18,758 nucleotides of DNA from an uncultured Candidatus Soleaferrea sp. (lineage in GTDB: Bacteria > Bacillota > Clostridia > Oscillospirales > Ruminococcaceae), in assembly GCA_934527325.1 (NCBI GenBank), contig CAKTAG010000020.1, forward strand, positions 1 through 18,758, given 5' to 3'. The translations under genes were made by a program, and so were the position numbers. The first letter of the stretch is position 1, and every line of letters starts with the position of its first letter. Of the stretch, positions 6,714 to 13,534 are shown piece by piece. The notes under the pieces are model-generated. The model saw only the letters and a list, made by a program, of their open reading frames with translations. It did not search any database and was not told the DNA's origin.

Positions 6714-7532
6714 ATGAAAAATAAGCATAGGTTAATTGCTGGTTTTTATATGGTTTGGTTGTTTATATTTATTCTGTGCCCACTTGGCCTTATATGTTAC
6801 TTTGCTTTAACAAACGAAAAAGGGAATTTTACTATAGATAATTTATTTATAGCTGGGCAATATGCGGCAGTTTTATGGCGTTCTATATGGTTAGCTATTA
6901 TTGCAACAGCAATAACGTTGCTAATTGCTTACCCGTTAGCTTTTAAACTTTCTAGGTATAAACCCAATTTACAAAAAATATTGTTAATGTTATTTATTTT
7001 ACCAATGTGGATTAATTTTTTATTAAGAACCTATGGTTGGATGACATTGCTTGAAAATAATGGAATAATAAATAAATTTTTAAGTTTTTTAGGTTTGGGA
7101 CCTTTACAGTTAATAAATAATAAATTTGCTGTGGTAGTAGGTATGGTTTACAATTACTTGCCGTTTATGATATTGCCTCTTTATTCCACTATGGTTAAAA
7201 TAGATCAAATAACAATACAAGCTGCCCAAGACCTTGGTGCAGGAACATGGAGAACTTTTACTAAAATTATTTTTCCTTTAAGTTTACCGGGTGTAAGTAC
7301 GGGAATAACTATGGTATTTGTGCCGGCTATAAGTACATTTATTATATCTAAAATGCTTGGTGGCGGTGCGAACTTTTTAATTGGTGATTTAATTGAATTA
7401 CAGTTTTTAGGTAATGCATATAACCCTCATTTAGGTTCTGCTATGGCACTAGTTTTAATGACAATAATTTTGGTATGCATGAGCATTATGAACCAATTCG
7501 ATAATGAAGGGAAGGAAGATATTTTACTATGA
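6714..7532 (+). CDS. potB: Spermidine/putrescine ABC transporter permease PotB
   Basis: Inner-membrane permease of the polyamine importer. The 272 residues contain about six hydrophobic segments (first at 8-30, then 55-75, 88-110, 140-160, 190-215 and 240-260). The ATPase-contacting EAA-like loop reads QAAQDLGAGTWRTFTKIIFPLSLPGV. The N-terminal segment MVWLFIFILCPLGLICYFAL and the PMWINFLLRTYGWM motif are characteristic of the PotB/PotH group. ATG 6714 directly follows the potA stop. The ribosome binding site is weak (gagtgatg), consistent with coupling to potA. The gene overlaps potC by four bases (ATGA). Confidence 0.92.
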   Translation: MKNKHRLIAGFYMVWLFIFILCPLGLICYFALTNEKGNFTIDNLFIAGQYAAVLWRSIWLAIIATAITLLIAYPLAFKLSRYKPNLQKILLMLFILPMWINFLLRTYGWMTLLENNGIINKFLSFLGLGPLQLINNKFAVVVGMVYNYLPFMILPLYSTMVKIDQITIQAAQDLGAGTWRTFTKIIFPLSLPGVSTGITMVFVPAISTFIISKMLGGGANFLIGDLIELQFLGNAYNPHLGSAMALVLMTIILVCMSIMNQFDNEGKEDILL

Positions 7533-8326
7533 AAAGAAATATATTTTCTAATAGCTTTGTTAGTTTGATATTGGGTTTTTTATATGCACCAATAACTATT
7601 TTAATTATATATTCATTTAACCAATCTAAAAGCCGTTCTTTGTGGAAAGGGTTTACTTTAGATTGGTATATAAAACTTTTTCAAAATCAAATTATTATTA
7701 AATCTTTAATAAATACTTTTATTATTGCTATTGTTGCTTCTGTTATTGCTACTATAATTGGTACAGCAGCTGCTATTGGTGTAAACTCTATGAATAAAAT
7801 TTTAAAATCATCTATTATGAGTGTAACTTATATTCCAATAATAAACCCAGAAATAGTGACGGGTGTTTCGTTAATGCTATTGTTTTCGTTTTTTAAATTA
7901 GAGTTTGGGTTTTCCACATTAATACTTGCACATATTACATTTAATGTTCCTTATGTGATATTAAATGTTTTGCCAAAAGTTAGGCAAGTAGATAAATATT
8001 TATATGATGCTGCTATGGATTTGGGTTGCAACCCTTTATTGGCATTTTTTAAAGTTATAATGCCTGAAATTATGCCGGGAATAATTGCTGGTTTTTTAAT
8101 GTCTTTAACATTTTCGATTGATGATTTTGTAATAAGTTATTTTACAAGTGGACCAACATCTCAAACTTTACCAATTGTTATATTTTCTATGACTAGGCGG
8201 AAAGTTAGCCCAGAAATAAATGCATTATCTACAATAATATTTGTTGGCATATTGGCTATTTTATTAGTAACTAACTTAACGAACAAAAAAACAAAAGATA
8301 AAAAACTTAATTCATATAAATATTGA
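7529..8326 (+). CDS. potC: Spermidine/putrescine ABC transporter permease PotC
   Basis: Second membrane subunit of the polyamine importer, 265 aa. It shows the PotC/PotI hallmarks: the YAPITILIIYSFNQSKS N-terminus, the GFTLDWYIKLF stretch, an EAA-like loop DAAMDLGCNPLLAFFKVIMPEIMPGI and the late motif SIDDFVISYFTSGP. About six membrane segments are visible and the C-terminus is basic. The start overlaps the potB stop by four bases, so the two are co-translated. No potD, the extracytoplasmic binding lipoprotein, follows. After 190 bp the unrelated ptsI begins under its own promoter. Confidence 0.93.
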   Translation: MKRNIFSNSFVSLILGFLYAPITILIIYSFNQSKSRSLWKGFTLDWYIKLFQNQIIIKSLINTFIIAIVASVIATIIGTAAAIGVNSMNKILKSSIMSVTYIPIINPEIVTGVSLMLLFSFFKLEFGFSTLILAHITFNVPYVILNVLPKVRQVDKYLYDAAMDLGCNPLLAFFKVIMPEIMPGIIAGFLMSLTFSIDDFVISYFTSGPTSQTLPIVIFSMTRRKVSPEINALSTIIFVGILAILLVTNLTNKKTKDKKLNSYKY

Positions 8327-8344
8327 ATTAGTGATATATTACAT

Positions 8345-8384
8345 TTATAACGTGCATGTGTTGTAACATATTTACGATTTTTTA
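8345..8384 (+). terminator. Possible weak terminator after potC
   Basis: ttataac (8345-8351) pairs with gttgtaa (8360-8366) through one G-U pair. The stem is followed by ttt, acga and then a run of Ts. The stem is short and AT-rich, so efficient termination is doubtful. It is the only candidate between potC and the ptsI promoter. Confidence 0.3.
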
Positions 8385-8402
8385 AAATTGGTATTTAAAA
8401 AA

Positions 8403-8431
8403 TTGACAAAATCATATTTGTTTGCTATTAT
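8403..8431 (+). promoter_or_regulatory. Sigma-A promoter of ptsI-crr
   Basis: A perfect TTGACA (8403-8408), exactly 17 nt, then TATTAT (8426-8431) preceded by TGC, which makes an extended -10. The spacing and the match are close to optimal. It lies about 87 nt upstream of the preferred ptsI start. Confidence 0.75.
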
Positions 8432-8517
8432 TTAAGTATAAGGTAGATTATTATTTTAATTTCTGTAATTACAATTAATGTACCTGTAAATAAAATTTGG
8501 TTATGGTGGCGAAGTGT

Positions 8518-10182
8518 ATGAAAAAACTTAAGGGTACAGTAGTATCTGAAGGTATTGTTATTAGCAAATGTACCTTTATAAATAAATATATTAAAACTAT
8601 TAAACCTACTATAGTTACAGATGTTGATGGTGAAATAAATAAGTTTTTTCTTGCCAAACAAAAATCTATAGAGCAGTTAGAGACGTTATACAATAATTCT
8701 ATAATTAAAATTTCTAAAAAAGATGCGATGATTTTTAAAAGCCACCAACTAATGATTCAAGATACTGAATTTACAGATAAAATTATTTATTACATTAAGG
8801 TGTTTAAATATAATGCAGATTATGCAATATTTAAAGCTTCTAAAGATTATATAGATATATTAAAATCTATACAAAGTGAGTATATAGCTCAACGTGTAGA
8901 TGATATTAAAGATATAACAGATAGGTTAATAGAAAATTTATTGCCAAATAATTGTAAAGATATTATAAAAATTGAAGATGCTTGTATTTTAGCTACTTCA
9001 GATTTAATGCCATCTGAAATTTTAACTATAGACCAAACAAAAGTATTAGGAATAATAACTTCTTTTGGCAACAAAACTTCACATACATCTATTTTAGCTA
9101 AAAATATGAATATTCCATCTGTTGTAGGTTTAAATACCCCGTTAGATGATTTGAACAATAAAATTGTAATACTAGATAGTTTTTCTGGTGAAGTTATAGT
9201 AGACCCAGATGAACAGGTTATTAAACAATATAAAGAAAAAAAGAAGTGTTTAGAAAAAGAGAGGGAACAATTAAAACGTTTAATAAACTTGCCTACTTTT
9301 ACGGTAGATAAAAAAGAAGTAAAGCTGATGGCGAACATAACTTCTGCTAAAGATGTTGAAAATGCTTTTAATAATGGGGCCAAAGGCATAGGCCTTTTTA
9401 GAAGTGAATTTTTATATTTACACAGAAAAGAACTGCCAACAGAAGAAGAATTATTTAATGAATATAAAAGTGCCATTATTAAAGCTAATGGCAAAGAAGT
9501 TATTATAAGAACAATAGATATTGGCTCAGATAAGCATGTAGATTATATTCCGTTGCCTAAAGAAACAAACCCGGCTTTAGGTTTAAGAGCTTTGAGGTTA
9601 TGTTTTGATTATATAGATGTTTTTAAAACTCAACTTAGGGCCTTAATAAGAGCTAGTGCGTATGGTAACCTTTTTATATTAATACCTATGGTTATTTCAT
9701 TAACAGAGGTAATAACTGTAAAAAATATTATAAACGACATTAAAAAAAATTTACATGATGAAGGAATAATATTTAAAGAAAATATACCGTTGGGTGTAAT
9801 GGTAGAAACACCATCAGCAGTAATGATTTCTGACATATTGGCTAAAAATGTTGATTTTTTTAGTATAGGAACAAATGATTTAGTGCAATACACTTTGGCT
9901 TGCGATAGAGATAACGCATCTTTAACATATATATATAACCCTAACCATATTTCAATATTACGAATGATAAAAACTGTTGTAGATAATGCGCATAAAAATA
10001 ATATTTGGGTGGAAATTTGTGGTGAAGTTGCTAGTGACCAATCAATGGTAGGCAATTTAGTAGGTTTAGGAATAGATAGATTTTCGGTTGATATACACAA
10101 TTTGTTGAATGTAAAACGCAGGTTATTACAAACAGATTATAAACAGAGCGAAAAACGCTTATTGAATATTCTTTACCCATAG
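8518..10182 (+). CDS. ptsI: PTS Enzyme I (phosphoenolpyruvate-protein phosphotransferase)
   Basis: Cytosolic first enzyme of the sugar phosphotransferase system; it takes phosphate from PEP and passes it to HPr. From ATG 8518 the protein has 554 aa. An upstream in-frame TTG at 8497 and ATG at 8503 exist, but GGTGG (8505-8509) is well placed only for 8518, and MKKLKGTVVSEG then matches the family N-terminus. The active-site histidine in GNKTSHTSILAK is H189 with this start, the same number as in E. coli. The PEP-binding barrel carries GIGLFRSEFLYL, NPALGLRALR and SIGTNDLVQYTLACDR, and the catalytic cysteine lies in IWVEICGE. The gene for HPr (ptsH), often adjacent, is absent; crr follows after 45 bp and is probably co-transcribed. 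Confidence 0.95.
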   Translation: MKKLKGTVVSEGIVISKCTFINKYIKTIKPTIVTDVDGEINKFFLAKQKSIEQLETLYNNSIIKISKKDAMIFKSHQLMIQDTEFTDKIIYYIKVFKYNADYAIFKASKDYIDILKSIQSEYIAQRVDDIKDITDRLIENLLPNNCKDIIKIEDACILATSDLMPSEILTIDQTKVLGIITSFGNKTSHTSILAKNMNIPSVVGLNTPLDDLNNKIVILDSFSGEVIVDPDEQVIKQYKEKKKCLEKEREQLKRLINLPTFTVDKKEVKLMANITSAKDVENAFNNGAKGIGLFRSEFLYLHRKELPTEEELFNEYKSAIIKANGKEVIIRTIDIGSDKHVDYIPLPKETNPALGLRALRLCFDYIDVFKTQLRALIRASAYGNLFILIPMVISLTEVITVKNIINDIKKNLHDEGIIFKENIPLGVMVETPSAVMISDILAKNVDFFSIGTNDLVQYTLACDRDNASLTYIYNPNHISILRMIKTVVDNAHKNNIWVEICGEVASDQSMVGNLVGLGIDRFSVDIHNLLNVKRRLLQTDYKQSEKRLLNILYP

Positions 10183-10227
10183 TTTAAAATAATTATAGTT
10201 AATTATAAAAAGAAAAGGAAGGTAAGA

Positions 10228-10710
10228 ATGAATATATTGGAAAAAATATCTAGTAATGAAACATTATATGCACCAGTGAATGGTACTATTGTAAGTATTG
10301 AATTTGTAAACGATAGACTTTTTAGTAGAAAAATAATAGGTGATGGGTTGGCAATTGTTCCAAGCGATGGCAATATTTTTGCGCCTTGTAAAGGGAAAGT
10401 AGAGTATGTATTAAAAGAAAAGCATGCTATATTTATATTAACAACAGATGGAACAGAAATTTTAATTCACCTTGGTTTAGATACATTTAAAATGAATGGT
10501 GATGGATTTGATTGTTTTGTTTCTAATAACCAAAAAATTAATGTTGGCGATTTATTAATAAAAATGGATTTAGATAAAATAAATGAGCAAAGAAAAGATA
10601 GTATTGTAACAGTAGTAATTACTAAAAGTAGCAATAAAGAAATTATAAAAAAGAACCGTGGAGATTGCATAGCAAAAAAAACTAAATTATTTACTTATTC
10701 AAAGTACTGA
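10228..10710 (+). CDS. crr: PTS glucose-type EIIA component
   Basis: Single-domain phosphocarrier of the glucose/beta-glucoside EIIA family (160 aa). It accepts phosphate from HPr and hands it to an EIIB domain. YAPVNGTIVSIE and FAPCKGKVEYVLKEKHAIFILTTDGTEILIHLGLDTF contain the two active-site histidines: H66 (E. coli H75) and the phosphorylated H81 (E. coli H90). GDGFDCFVSNNQKINVGD completes the fold. The start ATG 10228 has an AAAGGAAGG ribosome binding site. In many Firmicutes this domain is fused to EIICB; here it stands alone next to ptsI and probably serves one or more EIIBC permeases encoded elsewhere. The symbol crr is used for the family; I do not claim the E. coli type of cAMP control. 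Confidence 0.9.
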   Translation: MNILEKISSNETLYAPVNGTIVSIEFVNDRLFSRKIIGDGLAIVPSDGNIFAPCKGKVEYVLKEKHAIFILTTDGTEILIHLGLDTFKMNGDGFDCFVSNNQKINVGDLLIKMDLDKINEQRKDSIVTVVITKSSNKEIIKKNRGDCIAKKTKLFTYSKY

Positions 10711-10751
10711 TTTTTTAATAATGTAAAACCTGAATACAAGGAGAGAGTATA

Positions 10752-11639
10752 GTGGATACAATATTACAAACAAGAAACATTGTAAAAAAATATCATAAAA
10801 AAACAGTTGTTAACAATATTAATATGAATATAAATAAAGGGGATATATATGGTTTTATAGGTAAAAATGGTGCAGGAAAAACAACTTTTATGCGAGTAAT
10901 TCTATCGTTAGTGCCAAAAGATGATGGTGAAGTGATATATTATGATAATAAGAGTATTGCTGATGTGGGATTAAAAGTTGGCTCATTAATTGAATCACCA
11001 GGCTTATATAAAAATGCTTCTGCTTACGAAAACTTAAAAAGATTTTCGGTTCTTTATGGCGCGGATGCTAGTAAGATTAATGAAATTTTACATATGGTTG
11101 GGCTTGAAAATAATTGTAAAAAAGCAAAAAATTTTTCTCTTGGTATGAAGCAAAGGTTAGGTATAGCAATTGCATTATTAGGTGACCCAGAATTACTTAT
11201 ATTAGATGAGCCAATAAATGGGTTAGACCTAGAAGGTATTAAAGAAATTAGAGATGTAATTGTTAAACTTAATAAAGAAAAAAATATAACATTTTTAATT
11301 TCATCACATTTATTAGATGAACTCTCTAAAATTGTTACTAAATATGGAATTATAGATAATGGTGAATTAATAGAGGAAATAAGTGCTTGTGAATTAAAAG
11401 AAAAATGTAAGAATAAATTAATAATAGAAGTTGATGATTCAGAGAAAGCATTAAACAAGCTTATTGAAGTAATTCCTGAAGAAGATATTAGCGTTGATAA
11501 AAATATAATTGAGGTTAATTCACATATAAAAGAATCGGCAAATATTAATAAATTGTTAGTTGAATCTGGAATTATGGTTAATGCTATATACCAAAAATTA
11601 GATAGTTTGGAAGAATATTTTATAAAAAGGATTGGTTAA
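10752..11639 (+). CDS. ABC transporter ATPase, BcrA/bacitracin-lantibiotic type
   Basis: ATPase of an ABC-2 type exporter, 295 aa. It has Walker A GKNGAGKTT (37-45), the segment VGSLIESPGLYKNASAYENL that is characteristic of the BcrA/lantibiotic-immunity group, signature FSLGMKQRLG (128-137), Walker B LLILDEP (148-154) and H-loop SSHLLDEL (H186). A C-terminal accessory region follows, ending in a typical SLEEYFIKRIG. The start is GTG 10752 with AAGGAGAGAG just upstream. The stop is a few bases before the start of the membrane partner, so the two form one unit. The family includes bacitracin and lantibiotic immunity pumps and uncharacterised exporters; no biosynthetic genes are nearby, so the substrate is unknown. 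It may be read through from ptsI-crr (41-bp gap, no terminator seen). Confidence 0.88.
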   Translation: MDTILQTRNIVKKYHKKTVVNNINMNINKGDIYGFIGKNGAGKTTFMRVILSLVPKDDGEVIYYDNKSIADVGLKVGSLIESPGLYKNASAYENLKRFSVLYGADASKINEILHMVGLENNCKKAKNFSLGMKQRLGIAIALLGDPELLILDEPINGLDLEGIKEIRDVIVKLNKEKNITFLISSHLLDELSKIVTKYGIIDNGELIEEISACELKEKCKNKLIIEVDDSEKALNKLIEVIPEEDISVDKNIIEVNSHIKESANINKLLVESGIMVNAIYQKLDSLEEYFIKRIG

Positions 11640-11643
11640 TAAA

Positions 11644-12363
11644 ATGGGTAGATTAGTCAAATTCCAAGTTGGAAATATGTTTAAACAAAAATTTTATTAT
11701 TTATGTTTAGGGTGGCTTATATTTATGGGGCCAGTTATAGATTTTCTACATACAGTATGTACTAATAAATATGAAACAATGCAAGTATTGCCGCAAATAG
11801 TAACTTGGCTATCCAGGGCAATATGGATATTTGATGAAATAATATTTGTAACGTTATTTTGCTGTTTAGATTTTAGTAACGAAACAACGAAAAATATAAT
11901 TGGAAGAGGATATTCAAGGACACAGTTGTTGATTTCAAAATATATAGGTTCTTTAGTTGGTATATTTTCTTTTATTATAATTTTATTTGTAGTGATTTTT
12001 GGATTATTTGGAATTAATGGGTTAGGCTACGACAGTAAAACATTGTATATGTTAATTATATATATTATGAAATCAATAGCTTGTACAATATTTTATTCTA
12101 CAATGGCGACTGTTTTAGAAAAGAAAAGTTTGGCTCTAATTGCTAATTTATTTGTTCCGAGTATATTTAGAGAAGCATTATGGTTTGTATGTTCAAAATT
12201 TAATATAGATGTAAGACAGTGTTTGATGTTTAATATATCTTTTAAATTTATGAATAATTTAGATTTGGCAAATATGATTTATGCAATTATGATTTGTTCT
12301 GTACATATAATAGTTTTTGTAGTTTTAGGAATTAGTATAATTCAAAGAAAAGAGATAAAATAA
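11644..12363 (+). CDS. ABC-2 type transporter permease
   Basis: Membrane partner of the preceding ATPase, 239 aa from ATG 11644. An in-frame TTG at 11632 overlaps the previous gene, but the AAAAGG is only 1 nt away from it; the ATG is therefore preferred, though its own spacing is long. About six hydrophobic segments are seen: near residues 15-35, 60-80, 95-120, 130-155, 165-185 and 210-235. The sequence FSNETTKNIIGRGYSRTQLLISKYIGSLVG is the typical cytoplasmic loop of ABC-2 permeases of the BcrB/lantibiotic-immunity kind, which reads NEYRYGTIKN or similar in relatives. The substrate is unknown. A strong terminator follows. Confidence 0.8.
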   Translation: MGRLVKFQVGNMFKQKFYYLCLGWLIFMGPVIDFLHTVCTNKYETMQVLPQIVTWLSRAIWIFDEIIFVTLFCCLDFSNETTKNIIGRGYSRTQLLISKYIGSLVGIFSFIIILFVVIFGLFGINGLGYDSKTLYMLIIYIMKSIACTIFYSTMATVLEKKSLALIANLFVPSIFREALWFVCSKFNIDVRQCLMFNISFKFMNNLDLANMIYAIMICSVHIIVFVVLGISIIQRKEIK

Positions 12364-12381
12364 TTACATTTTATTTGGCTT

Positions 12382-12455
12382 AGCCATAGCAGATTTTTGT
12401 AATTTTTTGTGTGTTGTAGTAGATTTTAATTGTACTACTCTGCTATGGCTTTTTT
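12382..12455 (+). terminator. Intrinsic terminator after the ABC exporter genes
   Basis: agccatagcaga (12382-12393) pairs perfectly with tctgctatggct (12439-12450), and a run of Ts follows. Between them an inner stem gtagta/tactac (12416-12421 with 12433-12438) stacks on the right arm, leaving a 22-nt AT-rich bulge on the left. This separates the exporter genes from the tRNA promoter. Confidence 0.75.
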
Positions 12456-12522
12456 GTAGGTGTTGTTTTACAGTTTACCAAATTTACGAAAAAAATTTTT
12501 TGAAAAATTTTTATAAAAAATA

Positions 12523-12551
12523 TTGACAATGTAAAACAACTGTGGTATTAT
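12523..12551 (+). promoter_or_regulatory. Sigma-A promoter of the tRNA cluster
   Basis: A perfect TTGACA (12523-12528), 17 nt, then TATTAT (12546-12551) with TGG in front as an extended -10. The first tRNA starts 40 nt downstream of the -10. Confidence 0.8.
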
Positions 12552-12590
12552 AGAATACGTAATATGTTACTTATCGCATCGCGTTGATGT

Positions 12591-12667
12591 GGGCCTTTAG
12601 CTCAGTTGGTTAGAGCAACCGGCTCATAACCGGTTGGTCCGGGGTTCGAGTCCCTGAAGGCCCACCA
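12591..12667 (+). tRNA. tRNA with CAU anticodon, probably tRNA-Ile2 (lysidine-modified)
   Basis: Complete cloverleaf. The acceptor GGGCCTT pairs with AAGGCCC, then A73 and an encoded CCA. The anticodon stem ACCGG/CCGGT frames the loop CTCATAA, so the anticodon is CAU. C4-G69 and C5-G68, together with the CTCATAA loop, resemble tRNA-Ile2, the substrate of lysidine synthetase TilS. As I recall them, elongator tRNA-Met species have a TTCATAC-type loop and different acceptor pairs. It lacks the three G-C anticodon-stem pairs of initiator tRNA. Automated tools often label such genes Met; the Ile2 assignment is inference. Confidence 0.9.
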
Positions 12668-12696
12668 TTTTTTTATTTATAGGCAATTTTTTATGT

Positions 12697-12725
12697 TTGG
12701 TTAACAATAAATATATTGCTATAAA
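12697..12725 (+). promoter_or_regulatory. Candidate internal promoter before tRNA-Trp
   Basis: TTGGTT (12697-12702), 17 nt, then TATAAA (12720-12725) preceded by TGC. It lies in the 134-bp gap between the first and second tRNA genes and could add transcription of the Trp-Thr-Gln genes. Confidence 0.4.
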
Positions 12726-12801
12726 ATTGATATAGAATTTGTTTTTTTTATTTTTTATATAGCTTATTTATAAGTTTTTTATATTGTGTTTATGTAAACA
12801 A

Positions 12802-12877
12802 AGGGGTATAGCTCAGTTGGTAGAGCAGCGGTCTCCAAAACCGCGTGCCGTGGGTTCGAGCCCTACTACCCCTGCCA
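12802..12877 (+). tRNA. tRNA-Trp (CCA)
   Basis: The acceptor AGGGGTA pairs with TACCCCT, with discriminator G and encoded CCA. The anticodon stem GCGGT/ACCGC frames the loop CTCCAAA, giving anticodon CCA for UGG codons. The T arm GTGGG/CCCTA holds TTCGAGC. All arms fold. Confidence 0.95.
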
Positions 12878-12903
12878 AATTTTTTTGTAATTTAGTTTTT
12901 ATT

Positions 12904-12979
12904 GCTGATGTAGCTCAGTAGGCAGAGCACTTCCTTGGTAAGGAAGAGGTCGGCAGTTCGAATCTGCTCATCAGCTCCA
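12904..12979 (+). tRNA. tRNA-Thr (GGU)
   Basis: The acceptor GCTGATG pairs with CATCAGC, with discriminator T and encoded CCA. The anticodon stem CTTCC/GGAAG frames the loop TTGGTAA, giving anticodon GGU for ACC/ACU codons. It lies 26 nt after tRNA-Trp with no terminator between, so they are probably one transcript. Confidence 0.95.
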
Positions 12980-12984
12980 TTTGT

Positions 12985-13058
12985 TGCTCGATGGTGTAAC
13001 GGTAGCACAGCAGACTCTGACTCTGTTTGTCTGGGTTCGAATCCTAGTCGAGCAACCA
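12985..13058 (+). tRNA. tRNA-Gln (CUG)
   Basis: The acceptor TGCTCGA pairs with TCGAGCA, with discriminator A and encoded CCA. The anticodon stem GCAGA/TCTGT has a terminal G-U pair and frames the loop CTCTGAC, so the anticodon is CUG. It follows tRNA-Thr by 5 nt. The CUG form reads CAG; in such an AT-rich genome the UUG species for CAA must be encoded elsewhere. Confidence 0.9.
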
Positions 13059-13186
13059 TTTTTTTATAATTTACCTGCTAAGAATAGGTAGTAGTTATTA
13101 TTTTGCAATTATTAAATGTATTTTATTGATTTATTATATAAATTATAATTTTTATAAGCCATTTTTTTTGAATAATATATAGAACA

Positions 13187-13208
13187 CAAAACTATTAATA
13201 TAGTTTTG
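13187..13208 (+). repeat. AT-rich hairpin between tRNA-Gln and tRNA-Val
   Basis: caaaactat (13187-13195) pairs perfectly with atagttttg (13200-13208) around the loop taat. A clear T run does not follow, so I do not call it a terminator with confidence. It separates the Trp-Thr-Gln genes from the promoter of tRNA-Val. Confidence 0.45.
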
Positions 13209-13213
13209 AAATT

Positions 13214-13242
13214 TTGCATTTATAAAAAAAATTAGATATTAT
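13214..13242 (+). promoter_or_regulatory. Promoter of tRNA-Val
   Basis: TTGCAT (13214-13219), 17 nt, then TATTAT (13237-13242), 60 nt upstream of the tRNA. The spacing and the -10 match the other promoters in this window. Confidence 0.6.
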
Positions 13243-13302
13243 TAACTATTTTTGTTATCTTGTTATTAAAAATTTAATAAATTAATTGTACATTTTTCGG
13301 AC

Positions 13303-13378
13303 GGACGGTTAGCTCAGTTGGTAGAGCATTCGCTTGACGTGCGAAGGGTCAGGGGTTCAAGTCCCTTATCGTCCACCA
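13303..13378 (+). tRNA. tRNA-Val (GAC)
   Basis: The acceptor GGACGGT pairs with ATCGTCC, with discriminator A and encoded CCA. The anticodon stem TTCGC/GCGAA frames the loop TTGACGT, giving anticodon GAC for GUC/GUU codons. It is 244 bp from tRNA-Gln, with its own promoter upstream and a strong terminator downstream. Confidence 0.95.
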
Positions 13379-13405
13379 ATAATAGTTTTTATAGATATGG
13401 AATTT

Positions 13406-13446
13406 GTCTATAGTTGCATTATAAGTAACTATAGACTTTTTTATTT
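13406..13446 (+). terminator. Intrinsic terminator after tRNA-Val
   Basis: gtctatagtt (13406-13415) pairs perfectly with aactatagac (13427-13436) around an 11-nt loop, followed by a long T-rich run. It ends the tRNA region before rny. Confidence 0.85.
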
Positions 13447-13534
13447 TTTATTGGGTTAGTTTGCATTTTGCCTAATGTTACAAAATTTTGTTTGTGATAT
13501 TTTAATTTTATTAGAAAGGATTATACCGAAATTT

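Noticed and set aside
8497..8517. TTG 8497 or ATG 8503 as the start of ptsI
   Set aside because: Neither has a ribosome binding site at a useful distance; GGTGG fits ATG 8518, which also places the active histidine at residue 189 as in E. coli.
8889..10100. Minus-strand frames of 201 and 156 codons opposite ptsI
   Set aside because: ptsI is unmistakable; the antisense products are Ser/Leu/Ile-rich shadows without recognisable domains.
12591..13378. The tRNA cluster as a repeat or CRISPR-like array, or as an attachment site of an integrated element
   Set aside because: The recurring words are ordinary D-arm and T-arm sequences; no integrase gene or duplicated tRNA 3' end was seen next to any of the five genes.
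13478..13506. TTACAA-N17-TTTAAT as an rny promoter
   Set aside because: The match is poor, and a start just downstream would fall on top of the ribosome binding site; it is not convincing in such AT-rich DNA.
13475..13534. Longer N-terminus for RNase Y beginning at ATG 13475
   Set aside because: There is no ribosome binding site, the extra 20 residues have no counterpart in the family, and the protein from ATG 13535 gives the normal 519-aa length and HD-motif numbering.
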